DNA of 64,000 bases from Rhynchospora pubera. Taxonomy: Eukaryota > Streptophyta > Magnoliopsida > Poales > Cyperaceae. A program made the translations under genes and the position numbers. The notes below the pieces were generated by a model. It was not told the origin of the DNA. It did no database searches and saw only the letters and a list, made by a program, of their open reading frames with translations. This document shows positions 47,277 to 57,365 of the stretch, one piece after another. The stretch is taken from the NCBI GenBank assembly GCA_028095005.1, contig CM051461.1, positions 42,643,968 to 42,707,967 of the forward strand. The letters run 5' to 3'. Numbering within the stretch: position 1 is the first letter of the stretch; each line of letters starts with the position of its first letter.

Positions 47277-50200
47277 ATGGCTGATCGCACTTATGATGCT
47301 AGGCAACTTGAGGCTCTACGCCTTGAGTTAGAGGCCACCCAACAAAGAATTCTCCAAGATCGACTCGCCCTCGAGCAAGAGCGACTCGTCTTCGAGGAAA
47401 AGCGCAACGCAAAATTTAACGATGGCGGCAGCATTCATGGAGCACCATTGAATCCCTACAGAACTCAAGGGTCCAACAAGTCTCTCCGCGAGCATTCTGC
47501 CCCTCGAGTCCAAGACGTGGATGGACCAGTCGTGATTAGGGGAATCGCTGCCAACAACATGCAAATCAATCCTGCACACGTTGCACTCGTGCAACAAAAC
47601 CTATTCTATGGGGCTGAACGGGAGGACCCACACGCACATTTACAAACCTTTCTTGATTGCACCAAATTGTTGAGATTCAACGGGGTCACCCCGGATTCGA
47701 TTAAGCTTCTCTTGTTTCACTTCTCTCTTAGGGATAAGGCTAAGAAATGGTACAACACACTAAAAAGAGGGTCAATTGATAGTTGGGGAGCTATGGCAAG
47801 GATTTTCCTTGAACGGTACTTTCCAGCAAAAAGAGCCTTTGAAATTAGGAGGGAAATCACAAATTTCAAACAAAGGGGTGATGAATCATATAGGGAAGCT
47901 TGGGAACGGTTTAGAGATTTGGAGAACTCTTGTCCTAACCATGGAATTCAGGATTGGTTGACCATTCACTCGTTTTATAACGGTCTTTATGATAATATTA
48001 AAGTGAATGTTGATGCTCTTTCAGGTGGAAGCTTCACACAACTCGATGCGGAGCAAGCACGTGATGCTATTGAGAGATGCGCCCTACAATACAATTGGCC
48101 GGCGCCCAACCCAACAAGAGACAATCCACCTAGGCACGAAGTCAAGGAGATCAAAGACACGCGAGACAGGATTGCTCGTTTGGAAGCCGAACTCGCGAAG
48201 ATGCAGGCAATCGGTGGCACACGCCCATCATACAAAGAATGTGGAGTTTGTGGAGAAGAAGGACACATGTCCTCTAATTGCCCTCTCCAATATGGGGATA
48301 GAGAGCCCGAAGAAGTCATGTCTTTTGAATATGTTCGCAATCGGTACCAAGGTGCAATGGAGGATGATGAAGCGGGTGGTTGCCAAGGCAACTATCAAAA
48401 CCACGCTTTTGTCCCAAGAAAAATGCACACCAACAAAACTGGTAACCAACCCCAACCGATTCAAAATCGAGGTGCCCCATTCAACTATGACCAAGGGCAA
48501 AACTTTCAAGGGAAGGACTATATTGCACCTCGAGTTGAGCAATTCATGGAGACTCAAAAGGTCCTAAATGAGACACTTCTTGAGGGAATGGCTAAACTTC
48601 AAAAAGAATCTGGAGCCGCTTCGCGGGTGGAAAAGATGATGGAAGTGTTCTTGGCATCTCAAAACACTCGCCCAAGTCAACCCGAGCCAAACCCTCGTGC
48701 GGAAATCAAAGCGGTGCACACACTCAGGAGTGGCACTCAATACAAGGACCCACCTATGCCCAAGGAAATTCAGCCAAAAGACACATCCGCAGCTGAACAT
48801 GAGTCGAATTCGGACCGAATTCCTACTAATTCGGACCGAATTCCGTCGCGACAAATTCCAGAGGCACCAATTCAGTCCGAATTTCAGCTAATTCGGACCG
48901 AATTCAATGGAGTTAAGCACACATCTGCTCCGAACTCGCTGCTAAAGGCACCTGATCAACACATAAGGGTCTTTTATCTTAGTAAGATGGACGATCCAGG
49001 CAGATTCACCATACCATGCACCATTGGTGGGACAATAATAAAAAAGGCCCTATGTGACAACGGAGCAAGCGTGAGTCTAATGCCAAAGTCTGTGTTCGAT
49101 CGAATTGGCATTGGAATTTTAAAGCCGTCCAACGGGACCCTGAAACTTGCAGACTCGTCAGTTCGACGGCCTATTGGTGAAATTAAGGACATTCCGGTCA
49201 GGCTTGGGAAATTCTTTATCCCAGGCGATTTTGTGGTAATAGACATGGAGGAAGATGAAGACGTTCCCATCATTTTGGGGCGTCCCTTCCTTAGAACTGC
49301 AGGTATTCTAATGGACATGAAAGATGGAACTATTTTGGTGAGGGTCGGTGGAGAACAATGGAAATACTCGATCAATCAAGATGTGAAATGCTTAAACCAG
49401 CTTGAATATTGCTACCGAACCGACATGGAAGAGGTTCCGGTCGAGAGACAACTCGAAGAACAGTACTCAGGCTCTCTTTGGGGCTATCACGAGCCATGTT
49501 GTGGAATACCGGAGACAATTGCTGTAGAGGAATCCATCCAAGAGGTCACAGACAAGACAGAACCTGAAAACACAAGCAATTCGGACCGAATTCCACCCAA
49601 TTTGGACCGAATTGAGGTCTCTGGAAATTCTGAAATTTTCTCATTTAGCAATTCGGACCGAATTCCACCCAATTCGGACCGAATTGAGGTCTCTGGAAAT
49701 TCTGAAATTTTCTCATGTAGCAATTCGGACCGAATTCACCCCTCTGGAACTGACAGGGCAATTTCTCAGCCAAGAATTCGGTCCGAATTCCAACCAATTC
49801 GGTCCGAATTCCAGGCACCTTGGTACGCAGACCTGGCAAACTACTTGGCAAGCGGCACGTTGCCTCCCGAGATGACTTACCAACAAAGAAAGAAGCTCAA
49901 ATTAGACGCCAAGTACTACTTTTGGGAGGAGCCTTACTTGTTCAGACTTGGCGTTGATGATGTTTATCGGCGATGCATTCCGTATGAGGAAGTTCGACCC
50001 GTTCTCGCTCACTGTCATTCCTCAGCTTACGGCGTCCATGCATCCTTCTCCAAAACGGCCGCTAAGGTACTGCAATCCGGTCTTTACTGGCCAACTTTAT
50101 TTAAGGACGTTCGTTCTTTTCTTTTGTCTTGTGACCAGTGTCAAAGGGCGGAGAACATATACAAGCGAAGCGAGATGCCTCTCAACCCGATTCTTGAAGT

Positions 50201-50339
50201 GGAGATCTTTGATGACATATGCGACAAGAATTCCGAGTCCTTCAAGGTCAACGGGCAGCGCCTAAAGCACTACATCGCCAATCATGAAGTAGGAGAAGCA
50301 ATGGTTGTTTCGCTTCTCGATCCACCGCCCGCGACATGA
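47277..50339 (+). CDS. Gag-protease ORF fused to integrase zinc region, 1020 residues
   Basis: The first ATG in the frame is at 47277. The frame is open from 46917 without an ATG, after a T-rich GTGTGTAG at 46976-46983 that looks like a splice acceptor. Domains: a charged coiled segment (EALRLELEATQQRI), retrotransposon gag (LLLFHFSLRDKAKKWYNTL, MARIFLERYFP), zinc knuckle CGVCGEEGHMSSNC, aspartic protease (KKALCDNGASVSLMP; VPIILGRPFL), NSDRI/IRTEF repeats, then the integrase zinc region (WYADLANYL, AHCHSSAYGVH, CDQCQRA). It ends in an Athila-type FKVNGQRLKHYI tail. The junction after PLNPILEVEIFDD skips the integrase core. Gag would form particles. Polymerase must come from elsewhere. The protease motif is DNGA rather than DTGA/DSGA. 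Confidence 0.85.
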   Translation: MADRTYDARQLEALRLELEATQQRILQDRLALEQERLVFEEKRNAKFNDGGSIHGAPLNPYRTQGSNKSLREHSAPRVQDVDGPVVIRGIAANNMQINPAHVALVQQNLFYGAEREDPHAHLQTFLDCTKLLRFNGVTPDSIKLLLFHFSLRDKAKKWYNTLKRGSIDSWGAMARIFLERYFPAKRAFEIRREITNFKQRGDESYREAWERFRDLENSCPNHGIQDWLTIHSFYNGLYDNIKVNVDALSGGSFTQLDAEQARDAIERCALQYNWPAPNPTRDNPPRHEVKEIKDTRDRIARLEAELAKMQAIGGTRPSYKECGVCGEEGHMSSNCPLQYGDREPEEVMSFEYVRNRYQGAMEDDEAGGCQGNYQNHAFVPRKMHTNKTGNQPQPIQNRGAPFNYDQGQNFQGKDYIAPRVEQFMETQKVLNETLLEGMAKLQKESGAASRVEKMMEVFLASQNTRPSQPEPNPRAEIKAVHTLRSGTQYKDPPMPKEIQPKDTSAAEHESNSDRIPTNSDRIPSRQIPEAPIQSEFQLIRTEFNGVKHTSAPNSLLKAPDQHIRVFYLSKMDDPGRFTIPCTIGGTIIKKALCDNGASVSLMPKSVFDRIGIGILKPSNGTLKLADSSVRRPIGEIKDIPVRLGKFFIPGDFVVIDMEEDEDVPIILGRPFLRTAGILMDMKDGTILVRVGGEQWKYSINQDVKCLNQLEYCYRTDMEEVPVERQLEEQYSGSLWGYHEPCCGIPETIAVEESIQEVTDKTEPENTSNSDRIPPNLDRIEVSGNSEIFSFSNSDRIPPNSDRIEVSGNSEIFSCSNSDRIHPSGTDRAISQPRIRSEFQPIRSEFQAPWYADLANYLASGTLPPEMTYQQRKKLKLDAKYYFWEEPYLFRLGVDDVYRRCIPYEEVRPVLAHCHSSAYGVHASFSKTAAKVLQSGLYWPTLFKDVRSFLLSCDQCQRAENIYKRSEMPLNPILEVEIFDDICDKNSESFKVNGQRLKHYIANHEVGEAMVVSLLDPPPAT
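48807..48904 (+). repeat. Four-palindrome cassette, coding copy 2
   Basis: Palindromes start at 48807, 48828, 48869 and 48890, the same geometry as copy 1 and the LTR. The spacer AAATTCCAGAGG is shared with copy 1. Encodes NSDRI-x2-NSDRI-x9-IQSEF-x2-IRTEF. Confidence 0.9.
49575..49810 (+). repeat. In-frame 72-bp tandem repeat plus palindrome pairs
   Basis: Units start at 49575, 49647 and 49719 (third partial), period 72 bp or 24 codons, encoding NSDRIPPN and GNSEIFS blocks. Palindrome pairs start at 49578/49599, 49650/49671 and 49775/49796, with a single at 49722. The last part (NSDRI...IRSEF-x2-IRSEF) looks like a shortened cassette. Confidence 0.9.
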
Positions 50340-52151
50340 GTCAACTGAGGGTCAAGCTCACGACCTTAAACAAGCGCTTCTTGGGAGGCAACCCAAGGAT
50401 TTTTCTCTCTTTACTTTATTTTATTTCATTTTATTTTCCAAAAGATCCTTGAAAATCACAAAAAAAAAAAAATATAAAACAATAAAAAAAATTAATTAAG
50501 ACTTTAGATTTTTCATAGGATTTTCGATTTAAGCATTATTTTTCTTGATGTGTGTAGAAAAGAGACATGGTTGATTCGTGCTAGAGCACCAAAAGGATGC
50601 AAAAACTGACATCATGCGCCCACGCACGACTTCATGTGAATCAACCAACATGTGCAGTCAAGCGACGCTTGGGACAATTGGCAATGGATGCAAGGAGTCA
50701 AGAAAAGTCGAAACAACGAACTGCAACACAAAAAGGCAAAAGGCCCACTCTTCAATGACGAGCCCGCACAACTTCTCCACACCTTGATCAGATTAGTTTC
50801 CTTTTTCCTCCTCTTTATTTTTCTCTGTGTTGCATTGAGGACAATGCTGTGCTTTAAGTTTGGGGGGAGGGAAAGGAAAAACGAAACAAGCCTTATTTTC
50901 TTGAAAATTTCGTCAAATCGCTTGTTTTCTGAAAATTTTTTGCAAAACAGAGCCTTGAATTCGGTCCGAATTGCTTAACTGATTTTTCTGAATTGAGTCG
51001 CGATTGTTTTTAAACTGATTTTGAGGGTTGGGAACTTGATTTTAAGCATAGCTAAGCTCTTCTTGATATTGATTCATTGCAAAAACTTGGTGTTTGACTT
51101 ATTTTCTCAAATCTTAACTTGGATTTCGAAAACTCTCGTTGTTGAGACGTTTTGGGTTTGTTCAAGTACCAATGGGCCGAGGAATTTCAAAACTAAGGGT
51201 ATTTGGGTCTAAAACTTGGTTGCTTAAGAATCGTTTGAACACGAGTTAGTCAAAACTGAAATCTTTCGCCGAGTGAACGGACTTGTGAAACCGATGTTTT
51301 TTTAAAAAGATTTTGTTATCCTTAGAAATTGTAAAGTGAACCCTGTCTTGTGTACAAAATTATTTTAAAGCTTGAATCACCAACGAGCAACATCAAATCG
51401 GACAAACTTAAATAGTTGTGAAAACGAGGAGCGTTGAGACTTCTTCCCACCAACTCAACCACAAATTTTGGGGGCGGAGCTAGTAGCAAAATTGTGTAAA
51501 AACCGGACCGACCTCCCTGGTGCGATATGTGCCAGTAGCAAAGCTTGGAGGGTGGGACTAGTTGCGAGCTGTCAGGAATCGATACCTCAAAGCTCTCGAG
51601 GACGATTGGGTAGTTCCGGCTAGTCCCATAGTGGACCGTAGCAAATAAATTGCAAAAGAAACTGGACCAAACCCACTGGTGCGACATGTACCAGTAGCTT
51701 TCTCGAAGTCAATGATTCGCACTTAATCCTCTAGGGTGCAAAGCCCCACGACTCGACTTGCAGAATTAAAATTGGTGAAATTCTAAACTGTTTTGAGATG
51801 GGTTCACTATAAAATTTCTAGCTTTGACAAAATTCTTTTGCAAAACCTTTCGGGTCATGGGAATGAACGGGTGAATAAACTCGGATTTGCTTTGTGGTTA
51901 AATGAATAGAAGCTAGGACCCTTAACCCTCGGTCAAGGTTTTCTTAGGACCAAGAGCTGTTTGGATGAGATCAAAACAAACTTAACTCTAGTTTGAGAAT
52001 CCCAATTGAGCATTTCAAGAAAAGCATGAATCAAAGTCAAACTGAACTGTGCACTAAATTAAATTCCTAACTCCAACTTCAATTTCGATAGTAAGTCTAA
52101 GTCTTGTCAATTCTTCTAAGTTAAGAGTTTTGCTTGAGGACAAGCAAGTTT
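50340..52151 (+). other. Retrotransposon 3' untranslated region, no env-like frame
   Basis: No long plus-strand frame. It starts with the conserved CAAGCGCTTCTTGGGAGGCA block. One more 15-bp palindrome lies at 50958-50972. Around 51515-51700 two short hairpins recur (CTGGTGCGATATGTGCCAG and ACTGGTGCGACATGTACCAG) within a region of imperfect repeats. The minus-strand frame at 51322-51687 lies across these and is not taken as a gene. Confidence 0.6.
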
Positions 52152-52167
52152 TAAGTTTGGGGGGATT
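52152..52167 (+). other. Polypurine tract
   Basis: AAGTTTGGGGGGATT lies directly before the TGATATC of the 3' LTR, in the place expected for plus-strand priming. Confidence 0.85.
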
Positions 52168-53914
52168 TGATATCTCATAATTATACTGATATTTTGGCCA
52201 GACTTTACATCGAAATTGTGACTAAAACCGTAATATTATCTTGTTTTTCTGTTTGTTTGGCAAGATTGGATACTGCCATGGAATTTGACTTGTCTTGTAG
52301 GAATTTGGTGAATCACGCATAATCATTACATAAAATGGAAGATTTAAGAGAATCAAATGGCTAAATGGAAGCAATATCATTGTAGAGCTCATTGTAAGCT
52401 TTCCGTCGATCTTTGAATCACCTCAATCGGAGCCCGGATGAAGAACTTATGCTCAAAATACTATTGGTGCGCAATGCTGGCACAAGAATTCGGACCGAAT
52501 TAGCATCAATTCGGACCGAATTGCGTCACAGAAAATTACAGAGAAGCTAATTCGGACCGAATTGTCTGGAATTCGGTCCGAATTGCTATACATGGAAAGT
52601 GTTCTGGCAGCGATCTGGAGGCGTTTTCCCCATCTGGAAGCCTCCATTTCCGCCCGAAATCAAGGAAAACGTGTCCCAGCTGTCCAGGAGAGGGGAGAGG
52701 AGTATTTAGGCGCCTTCCATTTTGGGAGGAGCCATCATTCATGCCACTTTTGACCTTTCTCTCTCAGCAGATCCAGATCTGGTTTGGGGACAATTCTTCT
52801 CCTCTTTTGCAACTTGGACAGAGGTGGGAGGCCGGATTAGAGCTGTTCCTTGCTGCTACAACGAGTTCCGAAGGTCTCAAGGTGTTCTCTAGTGCGACGG
52901 CAACAGTGGACAACCTTAGAAACTTGGCTATTTGTTGTATCGAACCAATTCTTTCTCTATTTTCTGGATTTATGGCTTGTTTAAACTTATATACTGTTAT
53001 TTGCATGATTTCTCTTAGTATGTTAGGCTAAAAACTTGTTGCTTTAGGGATAGATGTAGCTTAGATTTTGGTTTTGCTTGGTTTGCTTATTTTGTTGATG
53101 GACGAAGCTAATTACCCTTGGGGTTTTATTGAAATTGCTTGTGTTTGGATCGGTTATTACTTGTATCGCTCGACTTTTGTACGCGTGCAATTGTTGGGAA
53201 CTTCTTTACATTATATTAATCGAGTCCTGTACTAGTATTTCGAGGTAGGTCAAAGGCGAAAGTCGACCAATTAATAACCAAAAGTGAACGTTTCTAGTTA
53301 GGCGAAAATCTAACTAGATACCTCGTAGAAAACCATTGGTAAACTCGAGTAAGTCCACCGAACAACGAAAGTTGGGGGTGCAATACACTCGATGAAGGTT
53401 GTTTAACACTAGATCCCATTCCAAATACCGTACCCAATATGCGAAAGCGGAGGGTTAGAGAGTTAGGTTTGGCTAGATGGACCTTTAGCTTGAATAAATC
53501 AACAAAAGAGTAAACCACAGCATTTACACAGTGGAATTCGGTCCGGAATTCGGACCGAATTAGCAAGGCTGAATACGACAGTGCTAAGTTTTGCGACTCT
53601 GTGGCCATATCTAAGTGAAATCGAACCCTAAGGCACCTTTATTATCATATCTTAATCCGTTAGAAAACCCCAAAAAGATTTATTTCAATTGTTTTGCATA
53701 TTCTTGTTACTTGCAATTGCATTCCTTTATTTTAATTTAATTTGTTCTATTTGTGATTTCAATTCTCTTCTCAATTTTTATCGTCTAGATTTAACGAAAT
53801 AATAAGAATAATATTCATATCCATCTCTGTGGGTTCGACACCTTTGCTTTACTACGAACGTCTAGTCGAGTAAACAAGGTTATTTTTGTTTGACCTAGGT
53901 TTATACCTCGATCA
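52168..53914 (+). repeat. 3' LTR
   Basis: It differs from the 5' LTR by an A-to-G (TCTCAAGGTG), a T-to-C (AAATTGCTTG), an A-to-G (CCACAGCATT) and one fewer T in GGGGTTTTATT. All palindrome pairs are conserved. Confidence 0.95.
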
Positions 53915-55092
53915 CATTGATGCAGAAAGTGAGTGGTTTGAGGAACAAGCCCTCATGATGACTTGTCAATGGGATGAGTCAGATGAAGATGAGACACTCT
54001 CTACGGTGCAATTTCTATCTCAATTGGATGCACCGGCAAACCGAGGTGAAGACTTGCTAGTCTTCTAGCGAAAGGTGGTGGGGAAGATGCTAGTTCCCCA
54101 AATTCCAAAACAAAGTGGGACGAAGATCTATTCGAGACGGTTTATATGGTAGAAGAGATGGAATACCCACAATTCAAAAATCTCAAAAAGAAAGTGGAGA
54201 CGGTACTCTCAACCACATAATCTTCACTCACAAGGATACCACCTGAACCAATCATGGGACCAGCCATGTACCCACCTGGTTCAAGACAACCCCAGAATCC
54301 CCAAATTCCGGAGATAAAAGCACGGTAGGGCAATATCCGCGGTGGTTATGCAAGGCAAATGAACGAAAGGTTTAATCTGCCAACAGCCCAAGCCAGTCAA
54401 GGCGCAATCCTGGTTTTACTAGAAGATATTGGGCTGTACTCAGAAGTTATCTCCCGATGGGAATCAATCACGCTCAACCTGATAAATGAGAAAAACTGGG
54501 CAGATAACAAATCAAAGGTCAACTACATCGAAAATCTCCTAGGTGAAACGGAGAAAAAGACCTGGATTCAGTGGAGAATGGCATTCCCCACTGAATATGA
54601 AGAACTAGTGAACATCGCCGATGATCTGCAAAATGTAATATCACAAATCAGACGAATGTTCCTGTTGGAGGACCCAACAACCGGGTCCACTGAAGAGCAA
54701 GATCGAGCGTACAACGACCTGGAGAGGCTTTCATGCCACAATGTGAAAGATCTTTTCGACTATATAAACGATTATAAGATCTTAGCGGCAAAATCAGGAA
54801 GAATGTACATATCTCCTGAACTCTCAACAAAATTTTTCAAAAAAATGCCTCCGATCATTGGTGGAGAAATTGAGAAGGCATTCACTGAGAAATACCCAGG
54901 TAATACTGTAGGGGTTATTCCAAGAATACATTTCACCTACCAGTACCTGGCAGAGCAATGTAAGAGAGTTGCACTCCAAAGAAGCCTCAAAGATCTCTCA
55001 TTCTGTAGCCGCATACCAGTGCCAGGTTATTATCAAAAGAACAAGAAGTATGGTCTTAGAAAGGCAAAGACATACCGAGGAAAAACCACATG
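53915..55092 (+). pseudogene. Pararetrovirus polyprotein, capsid part (broken)
   Basis: It resumes at the second CATTG in the same frame in which the left half stopped, runs to a TAG at 54066-54068 and then continues in another frame with stops at 54218-54220 and 54326-54328. The frame 54359-55093 carries the capsid-like region (motifs ENLLGETEKKTWIQWRMAFP, HNVKDLFDYINDYKILAAKS, FFKKMPPIIG) and a basic tail. At about 55085 the frame changes again before the zinc knuckle. Badnaviral capsid protein is cut from this part of the polyprotein. Confidence 0.8.
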
Positions 55093-56120
55093 ATACGCAC
55101 ATCAGGGTATTCAAAAGGAAGCATGCAGATAAAGTAAGAAAATGCAAGTGCTTTATATGTGGAGAAGAAGGACATTTTGCCCGCAACTGCACAAGACAAA
55201 AGGGCAACATTGCAAGAGCAGCCATAGTCGAAAATCTAGATCTAGATGACGACTGGGATGTGCTCTCGGTAGATCAAAATGAACCAGATAGTGATGCAAT
55301 CTGTTCATTTTCTGAAGGGGAAGGAAGTACTGGTCATTCTTTAATGGCTGGTATAAATGAGGTACCATACGAAACCGCAATGATGATAACAAATGAAGAA
55401 ATCTCATGGCGGGTAGTGATCTCAGTGCCTCAAGAAATTCAAAACTGCGCGCATCAATGGGAGGATAACAGTCCAGTGGCGCAAGAATTCATGAAGTGTC
55501 TGTTCTGCAAAGAACAGACTAATCCAAAGATGAGAGCACATTGCAGTATATGTCGTCTGACTGTCTGCCCGATGTGTTCAAGATTCAACCTGGGAAGAAG
55601 GCTAACAATACAAAAATCAAATCCTCAGTATGGCAACAAAGATACCCTAATCAATGAGCTGATGGGGTATACAAATTTCCTCTTAGCAGAAAATCAAAGG
55701 CTAAAGAAAAGAATTGAAGAATTGGAGATGGGAAAGGATCGGGACGAAATGCGAGATCCAACAAAAGGAAAAACCCCGGAAAAGCCAATTCTTGAAGGAG
55801 TAGATTCGGATGACGAAGCAATTGAAAACTATATCCAGAAACAAAATGGAGTAGTAATCAAGATGCTGACAGATAGAAACGAATACATTAGTACCCAAGT
55901 TTCGGATCCAAGAAAAGGGAAGAGAGTCTTAAACAGACTCTATAATATTGAGCTGACAATGGAAATACCAGGGGTTGAAAAGTTCAAAATCCAAGCAATC
56001 TTGGATACTGGCGCAACAGTTTGCTGCATAGACCAGAATGCAGTTCCAAAAGAAGCTTTGGAACCAAGTGCGTACCCCATTCAAATCAACGGGGTTAACT
56101 CTTCTCAAATAGCCAACTAA
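55093..56120 (+). pseudogene. Pararetrovirus zinc-binding and aspartic protease part (ends in a stop)
   Basis: One open stretch contains the knuckle CFICGEEGHFARNC (55147-55188). It is followed by a second Cys-rich motif CLFCKEQ...CSICRLTVCPMC (about 55498-55578) that is characteristic of badnaviruses, a coiled segment (NQRLKKRIEELEM) and the protease motif AILDTGATVCCID (about 55995-56033). It ends in a TAA at 56118-56120, between protease and reverse transcriptase. The zinc knuckle and protease active site are themselves intact. Confidence 0.85.
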
Positions 56121-57365
56121 AAACTCAAAGGCGGAATAATGACTATCGAGGAAAATCGTTTTCGTATTCCTTTCACCTATGCATTCCCAATGGAGCAGAG
56201 GGATGAGATCCAAATGCTGATTGGTTGCAATTTCATCCGAGCCATGCAAGGAGAGCTTAGGATTGAGGGCCAAATGGTAACATTTTACAAAAATGTTACA
56301 ACAATCGCGACAAAAGTTGGCGCTGAGGTGGCAGCTTCAGCAGCAATCGAAGAACTAGAGCTGTCTGAGCTAGAATATTTTAAAATTCAGATAATCACTG
56401 CATACTCTTGTGGTGAAGAATCGCAGAAATTCAAGGAAAGGTTCAGACCCCTTTTGGAGAGATTAAAAGAACAAGGGTATATTGGAGAAAATCCTCTCCA
56501 ACACTGGAAAAAGAATCGGGTTAAGTGCAAGTTAGACATTATCAACCCGGATATCACAATCCAAGACAAGCCCCTGAAACATGTCACACCAGTAATGAAA
56601 GAGCAATTTGACAAACATGTTCAGGCGCTACTCAAGATTGGAGTGATACGACCCAGTAAGAGCCGACACAGAACCATGGCAATGATGGTAAACTCAGGTA
56701 CATCAATAGATCCAAAGACTGGTGCTGAAATCAAAGGCAAGGAGCGTATGGTATTTAATTACCGCACCCTCAATGATAATACCCACAAAGACCAATATAG
56801 TTTGCCAGGAATTAATACCATCCTTAAGAAAGTCGGCAACAGTCGGATTTATTCGAAATTCGACTTAAAAAGTGGATTCCATCAGGTGGCAATGGATCCT
56901 GAATCGGTTGAGTGGACGGTTTTTGTCGTTCCAAATGGCTTGTATGAATGGCTAGTTATGCCATTCGGGTTGAAAAATGCACCAGCAATTTTTCAAAGAA
57001 AGATGGACGACTGCTTCCGGGGAACGAAAAACTTCATAGCAGTCTACATCGATGATATACTGGTGTTTTCTGAAGATGAAGAACAGCATGCCAAACACTT
57101 GGAGGCTATGCTGACAATTTGTGAGAAATGGGGGCTTGTACTCTCCCCAACTAAAATGAAAATAGCTGTACAGGAAATCGAATTTCTGGGTGCAGTTATT
57201 GGAAACAGAAAAATCAAACTTCAGCCTCACATAATCAAAAAGATCATTTCTTTCGATGAAGAAAAATTGAAAGAGAAGGCTGGTATGAGATCATGGCTTG
57301 GCATTCTCAACTACGCCAGATCATACATACCAAAATTGGGGACATTACTTGGGCCATTATATTAA
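56121..57365 (+). pseudogene. Pararetrovirus reverse transcriptase part
   Basis: Open from the upstream stop to a TAA at 57363-57365 in the same frame as the protease part. Reverse transcriptase motifs in order: MVFNYRTLN, KFDLKSGFHQVAM, VMPFGLKNAPAIFQR, the catalytic VYIDDILVFS (about 57045-57074) and EFLGAVIG. The polymerase active-site residues are present. The domain is cut from RNase H by the terminal stop. The family identity as a caulimovirid reverse transcriptase is secure from the surrounding order. Confidence 0.88.

Larger units (their letters stand above)
45112..53914 (+). mobile_element. Non-autonomous Athila-like (Ty3/gypsy) LTR retrotransposon
   Basis: A 5-bp duplication CATTG lies at 45107-45111 and 53915-53919. 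LTRs of 1748 and 1747 bp start TGATATC and end GATCA. An Asp-tRNA primer site lies 3 bp inside the 5' LTR and a GGGGGGATT polypurine tract abuts the 3' LTR. The single long ORF has gag and protease, then jumps to the integrase zinc region and the extreme pol C-terminus. Reverse transcriptase, RNase H and the integrase core are missing. The region after pol contains CAAGCGCTTCTTGGGAGGCA, a sequence I associate with Athila elements. It sits inside the pararetrovirus polyprotein. Confidence 0.92.

Noticed and set aside
48228..49375. Minus-strand frames opposite the retrotransposon ORF
   Set aside because: Shadows of the long plus-strand gag-protease frame.
51322..51687. Minus-strand 121-codon frame considered as an antisense gene or env remnant
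   Set aside because: Wrong strand for env, spans hairpin repeats and has no transmembrane pattern.
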